From contig CP136890.1 of the NCBI GenBank assembly GCA_034359265.1, positions 86,639,501 through 86,703,500 on the forward strand: a DNA stretch of 64,000 nt, in the 5' to 3' direction. Below the pieces are notes generated by a model. It had not been told where the DNA came from. It worked only from the letters and a program-made list of their open reading frames with translations, and searched no databases. A program made the translations under genes and the position numbers. Source of the stretch: Canna indica. Lineage: Eukaryota; Streptophyta; Magnoliopsida; Zingiberales; Cannaceae. Below are positions 1-11,321 of the stretch, in pieces; positions within the stretch are counted from its first letter, which is position 1, and each line of letters starts with the position of its first letter.

Positions 1-508
1 AGAGGAAGGGTCGAGCGCGAACGCAAATAAAAAGGATTTTCATCGACGGCCCGAGAGCCGTCGAAAAACCGTGGATCTATAATTTTATTATCACCGACGG
101 CTACCAGAGCCGTCGGTTAAGAGTGTTTTATTATTCGCGTTACGTTCGTGGCATTAAACAATAAGCGACGGTCGCCTCTAGCCGTCGCTAATAACTTATT
201 TTATTTTGTACCCTCGTGCGCACCATCAACTATGAGCGACAGCTGTATGCGAGCTGCGACTGATTTGGTTACTCACATCACCAACGGCTCCAGAGCCCCC
301 GCCAAGCCGTGGCTAATAACTTATTTTATTTTGCGTGCCCTGCGCGCCATGAACTACGAGCGACGGCTCTGGCTGATCGTATGCGAGCCGCGGTTGATTT
401 GGTCACATCAGCCACGACCGCTGCGACCGACACAAAGCTGTGAATGATTCTGACGGCCCTAGCGGCCGTCGGTGATCCCCGTGGCTGATATGGTATATTC
501 TAGTAGTG
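1..508. mobile_element. CACTA (EnSpm) transposon, terminal part, cut by window start
   Basis: The segment is filled with direct and inverted copies of a GACGGC / GCCGTCG motif, the usual subterminal repeat structure of plant CACTA elements. It stops at 495-508 with TATTCTAGTAGTG, the inverse of a CACTACTAGAA terminus. Immediately to the right the sequence becomes an interrupted LINE reverse transcriptase, so the CACTA inserted into that LINE. The open frame at 148-447 is a by-product of the repeats. The other end lies outside the window. Confidence 0.75.
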
Positions 509-2000
509 GTTGTTCTCTAGGCAAATGTGTTGATAATCGTTTGGTGTGGATGCTCCTTGTTTCTTTGGAATGAGGGTAATGATTGCTTTATTGGTTCTAC
601 TTAGTTCATGTAGATTCCTTTGAAGCTTTAAAATAATTTGTAGGAGGTTTTCCTTAATATGATCCCAAAACCTTTTAAAGAAGTTTGAGGGGATTCCATC
701 CGGGCAAGAAGATTTGAAATTTTTCATGCTTTTGACTACCTCTATCACTTTCTCCAGTGTGAAGGGATCATCTAGGTGACGTAGGATTTCCTGCATGGGT
801 TGATAAAGTTTGTTCCAACGTACCTAGAGGAGCAGGGTCTTTTTTCTCCCAAGTAAATCAACGAACAAGTGTCTGAATGATTCCACAATCATGATCTCCT
901 TGTCTATAAAAGTGTCAATCTATATCCACTTTGGTGATCCAATTGAATCTTTTTCAATTCTGGCAGTAACACACTAATGAAAATATTTGGTGTTTTTATG
1001 TCCTTCTTCGGCCTAGTACACTTTTTTGCTCTCAATCTCTCTGGTAAACATCTTCTTTAGCATAAAATTTATCGAAATCATCTTTAGCTTGTTTGAACTT
1101 AGCAAACTCTTGTTGGGACATCATGCTTGATTTAGCTATTCCACTAAGATTGTTCAATCGAGATTTCAATGCTTTTCTTTTTTTCGCACCACTTCTGCCT
1201 CCTTATTTGGTTCCATTTCTTTAACATCTTTCATAGGCCTTTTCATATGTAGATCCAATTCGTAAATGGAGAGTGGCTAGTCAGAGTTGATGATAATCAT
1301 ACCTTGATTATGGCTAGAAAATCTTTGGTCTCAAGCCAGTTTGCTTCTATTCTGAATGACTTATGTATGTTTATTGAGTTATGATTCTAAAGTCTTTTAT
1401 AACTTCCCATTGCTAAGATAGTTGGGCAAAATTTAGACAGATGGCAATTTATAGTCCAACTTAGCTAGAAGTCTAGAACTTGTATTGCTTGGTGTATGTT
1501 GTTCTTGAGATAGGAAGGTCTATCAAGTTGTTATCGACAACGAATTTTGAAAATATCCTTGAGTGCATGGGGTTAATTCCATTACAATTATTATGTTATC
1601 CATCGTGCCTAGTTATGCTGAACTCGCCACCAATAATAAGAGGCTCAGTAGCTGTAGCCATAACATTTCTCAATTCCCGTATGAAGGCCTTAAATCTATA
1701 TCGATTAGCTAGGCGGCCTGTATACTCCTACACATGGATTGTATTGGTGGATTTTATGTGTTATAGCTATTGTAGATTGAAAACTCTCCTATTTGACTTG
1801 GTAAACAGTGCCAAATATTAGGATTTCATATTATAAGTAACCCTTCAGACAAACCCAATGCTCACAGTATTGATGGTAACATGGAAGATATTAGAGCTTG
1901 AATTGAATCTGAGATTTGTATTAGTACATTTCTAGAAATGTTTCCCAACTTAGTTTCAGAAAACACAAAAAGACTACAATTGAACTCATTCGATGAGCTT
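509..2000 (-). pseudogene. LINE/L1 ORF2 remnant: endonuclease and start of reverse transcriptase
   Basis: Read on the minus strand, about 1995-1200 resembles an apurinic endonuclease domain: an ETKLG-like motif near the start and PLIIGGEF near 1622-1650, where L1 elements have LIGGDFN. About 1190-860 matches the Lys-rich linker of plant L1 ORF2. 796-509 is the start of the reverse transcriptase, with PFTLEKV, CPDGIPSNFFKRFW, ITLIPKK and DYQHICLEN, corresponding to PDGF, LIPKK and DYRPISL in active elements. Many stops and frameshifts are present. The frame is cut at 508 by the CACTA end, and the RT core (FADD box) is absent from the window. Plant L1 identity is fairly sure; the exact 5' limit is not. 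Confidence 0.75.
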
Positions 2001-2009
2001 CACCATATA

Positions 2010-2835
2010 TCTTTTGGATAGGCAATTTAGCCCGCAAACATTCCAAAAAAACATGCTAGAGATGTCTAAATCCATAGGAGAAGGTAACGCCACAACAAAA
2101 ACAAGGATCCACAATTACACAAAGTCTGTTAATTTGTTAATTTATCGTAAACATAGAATTTGTGATTTTGAAATTTGCTTGTTTTAGATAAGAAGCAAGT
2201 TGTTGGAAGCCTTCCTAATAAAAGTTTCCAAGTGAAATTTTCAATCTTTGGGACCACTGCTATTCTCCACATCTTTTGCCGGTCAAAATTTTACTCTTTC
2301 AAGAGTTTGAAGAGTTTGAAGATGAATAGTATGGGATACAAGGTTGAAGATGTCATAGAGTTTGAAGAGTTGAAGATGAATAGTATGAGATACAAGGTTG
2401 CTGAAACTGAAGTTGATGTAAATATAGTTAGTTTTAATAAGAAAGAAATTGAGATAAATGATGTATTGGTTTTAGAGGAAAGTATGGTATGTGAGGAGGG
2501 GAATATATTTGATGTAAATATTGTAAGTGACAATTTTCGATTGAATGAAATTTATCCTGCTTGGGAAGAACATGGAAGTATTCAGGTAATTGGCGAGAAG
2601 AGCACGACCAAAGGTCCTATGCCTTATCTACCCAATCCTGAGTGCAACCCGACCTCTTGAGTTTGGATTCTTGTTTGTTGTTGTTTTTTTTAAAAAAAAC
2701 TTTGCTCTTTGCTCTTAAGCTAATTGTAAGCTATATTGCAACTGAGCTTTCCTTTATCATTCAATGTTCATATTCATTTGTCTTTCTCGCCATGATTAGT
2801 TTGTAAAATTGACTTATTTTTTTCATATGTATCTT
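2010..2835 (+). other. Unassigned segment with a 161-codon open frame (2175-2660)
   Basis: The frame 2175-2660 is rich in Glu, Val and Asn and matches no family I recognise. It contains a short internal tandem duplication: a unit of about 57 bp around GAAGATGAATAGTATG at 2318 is repeated at 2375, giving the repeated peptide MNSMxYKV. A T-rich stretch and a poly-A-like run follow at 2680-2700. It lies between two LINE pieces and could be old LINE 5' or 3' sequence. I do not call it a gene. Confidence 0.3.
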
Positions 2836-2839
2836 TCCA

Positions 2840-3260
2840 AAAAGATCCAATAATAGGTCAAAGATCCAATCCCCTTTATTAATGTTCAACAACTTCCTAA
2901 ATCCTTGATACATTTACATAGGTTGCCCATTTTCTATAGGTATACCTTCCAAGGATCCTTTGTAATATGTTCCTTACATTTCCAACTTTCAATTTGAGGC
3001 TATCTCTAATGAAGTTTCAAAATAGTTTGATGTAAGCTTCTAAAGGGCTAGGCTAGGGAGCTTTTCTTTTATTTTAGAACCCTATGAGGTGAAAATCTTC
3101 TTCTTCTTTTTTGCTAAAAATTTAATTCATAATTAACTTTTTTTGTTGAGGAATGCTAACACTCTTTTGACTTGAATTGAGGGCACGATGACACTTAGGT
3201 ATTTAACTCCGAGCCCTCCTTTATTCTTGTTATGTGCATAGAATTTAATAATTATTTTTG
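2840..3260 (-). pseudogene. LINE ORF2 C-terminal remnant (post-RT region)
   Basis: On the minus strand, 3232-3198 reads NKGGLGVKYL, the KGGLGIRDL block found after the reverse transcriptase in plant L1 elements. Further down, frames around 3010-2850 give ESWKCKEHITKDPWK, equivalent to the W-VGNG-I-W-DPW block. It is broken by stops and frameshifts. Because it lies upstream, in minus orientation, of the endonuclease piece at 509-2000, it must come from a different LINE copy or a rearranged one. Confidence 0.6.
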
Positions 3261-4790
3261 AATTTTTTTTGTATTATTTTGCTAAGATTGGGCTTAATTA
3301 TAAATTGATCAATTGGATATACTTTTTTGTAGGCAAAGTTCAAATCCATTAAAGGATAAAAAAGGGGGCAATTGACTCTCTTATTTTCATGCCCTGACCA
3401 GTGCCACATGAGAGAGTGAGAAGACTATTGCTAGGGGGTCAAAATTAGTGTTCTGATGGTGGTGACAATGGCGAATCAGAGCCAATTTCTTCATCAAGGT
3501 AGGATGCTCTCATCTTCTCCTTCATTTACATTGTTTATCGACTAATTTTCTTGGGTTGAATCGAAATCACAACCATACAAGGACCCATTCAGGGCCAACT
3601 ACGAGAGGAGAGGGTGAAGGATGCTTTTGCAGCCATTGTCGATGGCCCGATGGCCGAGTAGATACAAGAGATGTGGAAGGATGCAAAGAAAAGACAATCT
3701 ATAAATGCATTATTGATGGTGATGTTACACGCACCGAATAGAGAAAACTTTAGTTATATTTTATTGAGAATCTTGATAAAATCATGCAATTTTTATAATT
3801 TATCTGTAAAATCATAAATACTCTATGATATTTATCAAAATAAAACTTATTTTATAATATATACTCAAATTGCCCATCAATTATATACATTTACTTAATT
3901 TTTATTATAATGTCAGTTAGGGACGACTTTGATCAAAGTCCCTAGCTGCTTGTATATATATTTTTATTACACAAAAAAAAAATTAAATTTGATATTTTTA
4001 TAAAATTAATAGATCTAATAATTTAAAATAAAATATTAATTATAATTATATTGATAACCAGTGACTTTCACCAAAACCTCGGATCTTCAAATTCTTCCTC
4101 GAATATATTATGCACTCTCAATCATTCAGTATATAAAATTCAGTGGCCTTTCCGGTCGGAGAAATTGATTAGACAATTCGTTCCTAAGGTCACTTCTATC
4201 ACCATCTTCCTTCGGAAGTAAAACTACTCGCGGATTAGTAGCCCTACTTCTGAAATATGAAATAATTATATATTGTCACTAAACTTTATCTAAGTTGGAG
4301 ACCTGCATGATAAGTCAATTAATTAGTATGATTCAAATAATAATTTTTGAATTAATTAAATGCTAATCGTTGATGTGTCATATCCAAGGAGTGGAAGTGC
4401 AGGTTTTAAATTAACTTAATTTGAGTGCAGTCAAAGGTTCACATGCTTTGCTGCAAAATGCAATTAATCACGTGCATATATATAATTATATACAGCTAAA
4501 TGCGCCCTTGTGTGTATAAGAAAATTAACCAAACGACGCGTACGTACGTGTTTATATATGTATTTACTCAATCGCGCGCGTGTAATTAAAATATATAATG
4601 GTTTAATTTCCCCTATTTAATTAAAATTAAACGTCCAAATTAAAGATAGTGACACGTACGCACTTCATACTTGTGGGACGTGACAATTTAAATATGCAAT
4701 TTCATGTTCTTATTCCCAACAACTTTCTTAATTTGACTAGTTAATTAATTACATGTGTCTTTTTGAGTAATATGAATAATTACATGTGAA
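3261..4790. other. AT-rich intergenic DNA
   Basis: No supported gene. The short open frame 3556-3741 has no recognisable domain. A perfect 16-bp palindrome GACTTTGATCAAAGTC sits at about 3923-3938 within a slightly longer AGGGAC/GTCCCT foldback, possibly a MITE relic. Runs of ATATA and TTAATTAA are frequent. Confidence 0.5.
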
Positions 4791-5109
4791 TAGGGGTGAG
4801 CAACTATTCGGTTCGAACCGAACCATCGATTAACCAAACCAAAATTTCGACTTATCCATTAACTTTTTATCGAACCGAAAAATTCGATTAACCCGGTTAA
4901 TCGAATTTTTCAGTTCGGTTCAATTAATTTATCGAATTCATCGAAAAAATTACGAAAAATATATATATCAATACTTAATCAAAATTCAAACTTTGGATCA
5001 TTCAAATATACATATATCACCTCAATACTCAAATAAATATTATTATCTGATATAAATCTTACAACTGAAATTATTATATCTATAATGATGAAAACAAAAT
5101 AAATATTAT

Positions 5110-5178
5110 AACTAACTAAGATTTGAACTTAGGTCGATGAAACATAACTTTAGCAACTTAACCACTAAAGCAAATAAT
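5110..5178 (-). other. tRNA-like A/B box segment inside the hAT element
   Basis: Read on the minus strand, the segment has an A-box-like TAGTGGTTAAGTTG and, about 35 nt further, a B-box-like AGTTCAAATCT. This is the spacing and wording of tRNA-derived SINE promoters. No complete tRNA cloverleaf is visible and no SINE tail is seen. It may be a SINE relic or chance similarity. Confidence 0.3.
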
Positions 5179-5254
5179 AACATATGATATATAATTTTTA
5201 TTTTTTATATATTAAAATCGATTTCGATTAATCGGTAAATTAATCGAACCGTTT

Positions 5255-5970
5255 TGTCACAGGCCAATTGTTTTGTATGGAAAACCCGTGCAACACCCTT
5301 GCATCCCGTGCAAGGGATAAGCCTATCATCCTGAGTCTGTCCCGAACTAGGCTTCCCGACTTAACATCGCGGGGCATGCGTTGATCCATGTGCCAATCTC
5401 ACGCTCCATATCCATGCCCCCAAAAGACCATGTTGGTTGAATGGTATTGAAGGCGTAAAGTAAAACAATATTACAAGACTATGGACGCAAGAAAATATAA
5501 AATCGAGTGTAGGACGAGCTCCGCAATTATCTTGGGTGAAGATTGGCTGGTCGCATGGCCATATGGGCCGCTCGTTCGTCTCCGCCCAAGGCAACCGCTT
5601 TATTTGCAACGCTCTTCTACATTATACATGAGACCCCTAACCCCCAAATGTCACCCCCAAGGTTCTAAAAAGCACGATGAGCATGACAAAATCGTGGCCA
5701 TGCGAGATGGTGATTTTTCATGATCACGGCCATATATGACGAATGCACGCAAAGTGCTCCGCTTAATCGTAACGCACGCACAAAGCATCGAATGATCTCG
5801 AAATGCATCCAACTCGTACAATGGGGCATCGGGGATCGCACAAAGGATTTTACAAGTACCAACTACAATAAAAGTCAAAATTATATAGACACGAAAATAT
5901 ATTTATAAATATATAGAAAATATTTCGTCATGATTCATCATTGCTCAGACGCATCGAAAAGTCCCTAACA
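5255..5970. mobile_element. Insertion with TG...CA ends, possible solo LTR
   Basis: The hAT body of CGGTTCGATTAAT repeats is interrupted by unrelated, more GC-rich sequence starting TGTCACAGG and ending GTCCCTAACA, the TG/CA signature of an LTR. The hAT sequence resumes directly after it. A perfect 5-bp duplication is not visible: CCGTT at 5249-5253 against CAGTT at 5969-5973 is the best match and would shift the ends slightly. It could instead be a different type of insertion. The small open frames inside it are not supported as genes. Confidence 0.4.
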
Positions 5971-6097
5971 GTTCGATTAATTACCAAATTGAACCGAAAA
6001 TATTTGGTTAATTCGGTTCGACTAATTCAGTTTCGATTCGGTCAATTTTTTAATTTTTTCAATGAATCGATGAATCTTGCTCACCCCTGCACGTGAA

Positions 6098-7535
6098 TGC
6101 GTGTTAATTAGGTGTGAAGTGATCCTAATTTTTGAAAAAGTAATATTGGACATGAGGTAAGAAGGTAAAAAATAATAATTATCATTATCCAGTATCAATG
6201 TTTATATATATATATATACATAAATATTTGATGATATAATTGTAGTCGACGATCCAACTTTTTCTTCCCTGACCACGAGGACAAGGAACAAGCTTTTGAC
6301 TCTCCACTAGTGTCACGTGGGCGCACACCATCAACTAGCTGGCTTATAAGTTGACCTTTCCAAGATCTTTCATCTTTATAGAATCCAACTTTGAATTCTC
6401 TTTTCTTATATACATAATAATGATCCTCTTCGGACTAACAATAATTCTTTGACTCGTCAAACCACCTTATTATTTTGAAGTACGGCGTCCTAGTTATCGA
6501 GAGTTCATATATACAAATTGATCTATTAATTAACTTAGCACGCGGCAACCAGAATCTGACCAGTTTATAGTATAATATATTTGTGATGATGATTTGTTTT
6601 ATTATGTGAACAGATTTCTAGCTTTTGGAAATCGATCGATTCCCCACGCCACAAGTCTACGCGTAATGCGTCATATTGTCGCATTGAGAGTCCCACTTGG
6701 ACATTCAAGTTAATTTGATCAATTATCTAAATAATATTTGAAACTGATAAGTCTTAAGATTCAAATGCTGACTTTGGTGCGAAATCCAATTTGGGAGAAT
6801 TGGATAACAACCGTTTACTTACCTTGCATTTTTTTTTTCTTTTTTCTTTTAGCCAAAATAATATGTATTGATTCAAGAGATGTGAAGAAAATACACGTAG
6901 GAGAAAAAAAAAGATAAAACAACTAAACTACCCAAAATAGAACTTATGTAACATATGCACCATTCAAGGCAAAAGACAAAAATACGTCGCAACTTCATAT
7001 GCAAGTTCAGAACAGAATCTTCTTTTATTTGATAACCACAATTTACCTACTTTGCGTCTTTAGTTCGCAATTTTTTTTAGTTCTTTGAAATTAAATGAAG
7101 GTGGGGATCACTAGCTAGCTAGAGACCACCCCATAATATATACAAAGATAAATTTTGATTATAATAATCATGAAATAAAATTGGTCAAGATAAATAAATA
7201 ATGGTAAATAGATAAAATTTAGCTTAGTGGTGTGCCGCATAAATGGCGCAGATTGATGTCAAACTAGGATGATATTTGATATACAAGGCGAGCTCACCAT
7301 AAGACATCAATGGTTGTCTTTAGACGATATAAGTCGATCGGTGTTTGAAGACTCTAGTATTTTGATGAGATATGTAAGTTGACACCGTGTGGATGTTTAT
7401 TCACATAACAAGTGTAGGTTGGCTCTAGAGTACGTAGAATTTATCGTCATCCTATATTTGCAAATTAACTCACACTTGAACAACAAATTAATGTTTTGCA
7501 TTTCCACGATGGTTAACTGGTTATATTACAAAAAG
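6098..7535. other. Intergenic DNA, no gene seen
   Basis: AT-rich DNA with a (TA)n run near 6206-6220 and a T/C-rich tract near 6829-6850. No open frame of note on either strand and no transposon end that I can define. Confidence 0.5.
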
Positions 7536-9009
7536 GGGAGAAATGCAGATTTGGTCTTATAAATTTTTAATTTTTTGAACTTTGGTCCTATAAATTTTAT
7601 TTTAATATTTTTAGTCCTATAAGTTTGCTCTGTAGTACAGATTTGGTCCTATCTGTGGCGGTCTGTTAACTCACCGTCAATGTGGACTAACGTCGTTCAT
7701 ACACGTTGACATATTTGGTCCTATAAGTTTTATTTTGAAATTTCCAGTCCTATATGTTTGCTTCGTAGCATAGATTTGGTCCTATCCGCGACGGACCATT
7801 AACTATTCGTCCACGAAAAAATAAACGATGTTATGTCTTTGTTGACTAGGGATGTCAACGGGGCGGGGTAGGACGGGTACAGGGGGTGCCTACCCACTAC
7901 CCGCCCCGCAAAATAAAAGGGTACCCGCTACCCGTTTATTCTCTGCGGGTATCAAAAATGGATACCCATTTAATTACCTGCGGAGGCGCGGATATCAAAA
8001 ATGGATACCCATTTAATTACCTGCGGAGGCGCGGATACCCACGGGTATTGGCAGGTACCCATGACACTTTAAAAAAATATAAATTATAATATTTTAATAA
8101 CACTTTAACTCTTCAAGTATTTTGATAACAACTCCGAAGTATAACAACTTCATTTTGATAAACACACAACATTTTGATAACAACATCATCATAAGGTTTC
8201 AAAACATATATAAAGTATATGAGTATTGAATTAGGTTAGGGTTTTTTTAGTGTATGTACCGAGGGTAATATTATAATTTAGTAATTTTCGCGGGTAACGG
8301 GTACCCGCGGGTAACGAGTACCCGCGGGTACGGGTACTATAATATCCGTACCCGCCCCATATAATAAACGTGTAAGAAAATTTACTCGTAAAACCCCCGC
8401 GGGTAGAAAACTACTCCCCCATACCCGTTAGAAATGGGTAAATACCCGTGGGTACTCGCCTAAACGGGTAATATTATCATCTTTAATGTTGATGGGGTTA
8501 ATAGACCATTGTGGATACGACCAAATCGATATGACAGACCGAATAGATTTGCTCCGTAATATATATAAGTTTGCTTTGTAACATAGATTTGGTCCTATTC
8601 ATGACGGTCCATTAACTCCGTCAATATGGACATAACATCGTTTATTTTTTCGTGGACGGAGAGTTAATAGACCACCACGGATATGATCAAATTTGTGCTG
8701 TGAGGTAAATATATTGGACCAAATTTGTGCTACGAGACAAATATATAGGACCAAATCTGTGCTACAAGGCAAATATATATGACTGAAATTTTCGAAATGA
8801 AACTTATATATAGCTATGACCAAATATGTCAATATGTATGAACGACATTAATTAGTCCACATTGACGAAGAGTTAACGGATCGTCACGGATAGGACTAAA
8901 TCTGTACTACACAGCAAACTTTTATAGGATCGAAAATATCAAAAATGAAATTTATAAGATCAAAATCCAAAAAATTAAAAACTTATAAGATCAAATTTGC
9001 ACTTCTCGC
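7536..9009. mobile_element. Mutator-type MITE with long terminal inverted repeats
   Basis: The ends GGGAGAAATGC (7536) and GCACTTCTCGC (to 9009) are inverted copies, and inverted similarity (GGTCCTATAAG / CTTATAAGATC phrases) runs for several hundred bases on each side. A perfect 10-bp duplication TTACAAAAAG flanks it at 7526-7535 and 9010-9019, in the Mutator range of 8-11 bp. It has no coding capacity. A hAT MITE (7847-8485) has inserted near its centre. Confidence 0.85.
7847..8485. mobile_element. hAT MITE with GGGTACCCGCGGGTA repeats, nested in the Mutator MITE
   Basis: It starts TAGGGATGTCAA and ends TATCATCTTTA, a degraded inverse copy. The flanks TTGTTGAC (7839-7846) and ATGTTGAT (8486-8493) match at 6 of 8 positions, fitting an old 8-bp hAT duplication. 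The body consists largely of reiterated CGGGTA / TACCCG, including a direct duplication of about 53 bp around 7950-8040. The open frame 7886-8089 is a consequence of that repeat and not a gene. Confidence 0.75.
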
Positions 9010-9019
9010 TTACAAAAAG

Positions 9020-10590
9020 TGTAATTTGCATTTGATAAATTGACCGCACCTCGTGAATTATGAGGAATGATTTGGTGGGAAATCAAAGGAGTGCAACTTA
9101 ATTCTATAGAGCTTGGCTCGGGAGGAATTCTTATAGAACATGGCTCAAGAGGAATTTTTATGGAAATTTTAATTCATCAAAGCTCAGTGTTTTTAAAATA
9201 TCATTCATTTGATGGTTATTTTCTTCAAAAGCTATATATTAACCAAATAGTTCAAAGGGTGATTATATATAACAAAATATATTATGATGCGATGATTGAT
9301 CCATTAACTTTTTAAATTTAAATTATTGATCTAATTAAAATATTTAAGTGAAAGTGATAATAGCACACTTATCAAATTTTATAAATCAATATCAACAAAA
9401 AAGAATAGAATTCAGCTTCAGCGCATGCAATTCTCCTCTTCGAAGTTCACACTCTATCTTTGGAGTTTTGCAGGTTAATTATTTATATATATAGTGTTTC
9501 AGCCTTGAAGACTACACCAAATCACTAAATCCCAATCAAGTCCAAAGGGGGAAACAAAAAATAAATCAAATTCCTACTCTGGAGAATAATCAAAATGACA
9601 ACGTCCTCTTTTCTTATTTAATTGTCATCGATCAGAGTTGCCTAGCAATGCAGGAAAGCATGCTTGACTTGAGCACATCATTCAAGTAAACAACAGATGA
9701 TGGTCCAAGAGGGCCGATTAGTTAATTAATATCCACTCGATCATTCTGACCATTTCTCAATATATCAGACACGAATCATGCCTTGAAATTTGCGCCCCCT
9801 TCGTACGTGGATGTTTTTGTCATATATATACATCTCAGAGTTCGTACTTTTCAACGACACAAAACAAAAAGAAAATTAAGAACCCTTGAAGTGTAGAAGT
9901 TGCAAACCTGGCTGAAATAGACATACTCGAATACTTGTCGATGACTAGCTGAAATTTATAAGCTCCATTAATTCTTCAGATCGATATTTATTTATATAAT
10001 AACTCAAATATTATATATATTAAAAATGCAAGATGTGGCATCGCGACGTAGTCCATCGCATGCGCGCGGTCAGATGAAGAAAGAATATATGGTTTCAGTT
10101 GATCGACTTGCAGACTTGCTTGTTGATTTTTTTCTTTTTGATATTTATCCGTATCTCTTTTGATCATTTCGACCACATTTGCTTTTAGGTTTTGGGTTTT
10201 GGAGTGGCATTGCATCGCGATCATATCCTCGCCAGCTGTATTGGATTAATATTGATTTGGTCATCAAGATGATAAATGAATAGAATTTGACTATATATAT
10301 ATATATATATCTTATGCACATTCATTAATGTAATACGTACACACTTTCTCCAGGTAAAATATTAAGGAAAAAAAAAAACTTTTCGCCTTGACAAACTTCA
10401 TCTTTGATTAGGAGCGAGGGAGCGTAGATCAATAAGGAGGGACGAGGTAATGAATATGGAATTAAAATCAACCCATTTTTCTATTTCTTCTTATCCCATA
10501 AAAGAATTAATGTTACAATATATGGTGTATATTTTGATGTTGAGTAGGCGCCATTCATATGAGTTGTGAGGTCACATTTTTATCTAAGTA
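9020..10590. other. Intergenic DNA, no gene seen
   Basis: AT-rich sequence with (TA)n at about 10292-10311. The minus-strand open frame 9988-10224 (78 codons) lacks any recognisable domain or splice context, so I leave it uncalled. Confidence 0.5.
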
Positions 10591-10598
10591 CTTATAGT

Positions 10599-11174
10599 TA
10601 GACCCGACAATTATCGTGCTCGAACTGTTATTGGCCCGGCTCGATGAGGCACAAATCCTTAACGTGTCGAGCCCGGCAAAGTGCTATCGAGTCGGTCAGG
10701 CCCGATATTGGGTCGAGTATTAACGGGTTTAAAACCCGCTAGTTATCGAGTTTAAGCGAATTCAACTTGATTTTAAAATATTTTTTTCGTGTTATCAAAC
10801 TAAACGGGATAGGCCATGCCGGCCCTTTATTATTTATGTTGTGTCGAGCTGGTGATACCAGGCTCGAAATTTTTTCGAGCCGATGATACGAGGCCTAAAT
10901 TTTTTTTGAGCCGATCATACTAGGCTCGAATTTTTTCGGGCCGGTCCGAGCCAAGGACGAACTTTTTTTGGGCCAGTTCGATCGAGCCAGACACAAATTT
11001 TTTCGAGCTGGTTCGATCCTGGCACGAATTTTTTCGGGCCAGTTCGATCCTGGCACGAATTTTTTCGGGCTGGTCCAAGACAAGCACGAAATTTTTTCGG
11101 GCCGATCCAAGCCATGCACGAATTTTTTTCGGGCCGGCCTGATAACTCAAACCAGACATGATTTGCCATGCCTA
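10599..11174. mobile_element. hAT MITE with perfect 8-bp target-site duplication
   Basis: Termini TAGACCCGACAA and TTTGCCATGCCTA are imperfect inverse copies. CTTATAGT flanks both sides (10591-10598 and 11175-11182) without mismatch. There is no coding capacity; the overlapping open frames 10895-11204 on both strands come from an internal tandem array. The same terminus family recurs at 30758-31368 and, truncated, near 32501. Confidence 0.88.
10850..11140. repeat. Tandem array, unit about 30-35 bp
   Basis: About eight degenerate copies of a unit such as GGCACGAATTTTTTCGGGCC followed by GGTTCGATCC-like spacer. Each unit has its own short inverted pair, GGCTCGAA.../...TTCGAGCC. The array fills the right half of the hAT MITE. 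Confidence 0.8.
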
Positions 11175-11321
11175 CTTATAGTATATTTGCTTTATTGGAT
11201 ATGATAGAATATGATATCAAATGAAGGACTATTGGATAAGGAGTTTTTAAGTCTTGTGTACATCAGATGTAATATTAATGTTATATTCTTCTAATCCATG
11301 CACTAAACAATTACAATGGAT

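Larger units (their letters stand above)
4791..6089. mobile_element. Non-autonomous hAT element with TTCGGTTCG-rich ends
   Basis: The left terminus TAGGGGTGAGC (4791) is the inverse of GCTCACCCCTG (ending 6089). The flanks carry an 8-bp target-site duplication, CATGTGAA at 4783-4790 and CACGTGAA at 6090-6097 (one mismatch), which is diagnostic of hAT. Both subterminal regions are dense in CGGTTCGAACCG-type reiterations. There is no transposase. A 716-bp foreign segment (5255-5970) interrupts the body. Confidence 0.85.

Noticed and set aside
5361..5908. Several overlapping open frames
   Set aside because: They lie in the TG...CA insertion of the hAT element on both strands, without domains.
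9988..10224. 78-codon minus-strand frame
   Set aside because: No recognisable domain, splice sites or neighbours to support it.
10895..11204. Four overlapping frames with PARKN/GPKKF repeats as a repetitive protein
   Set aside because: They are translations of the 30-35-bp tandem array in a MITE.
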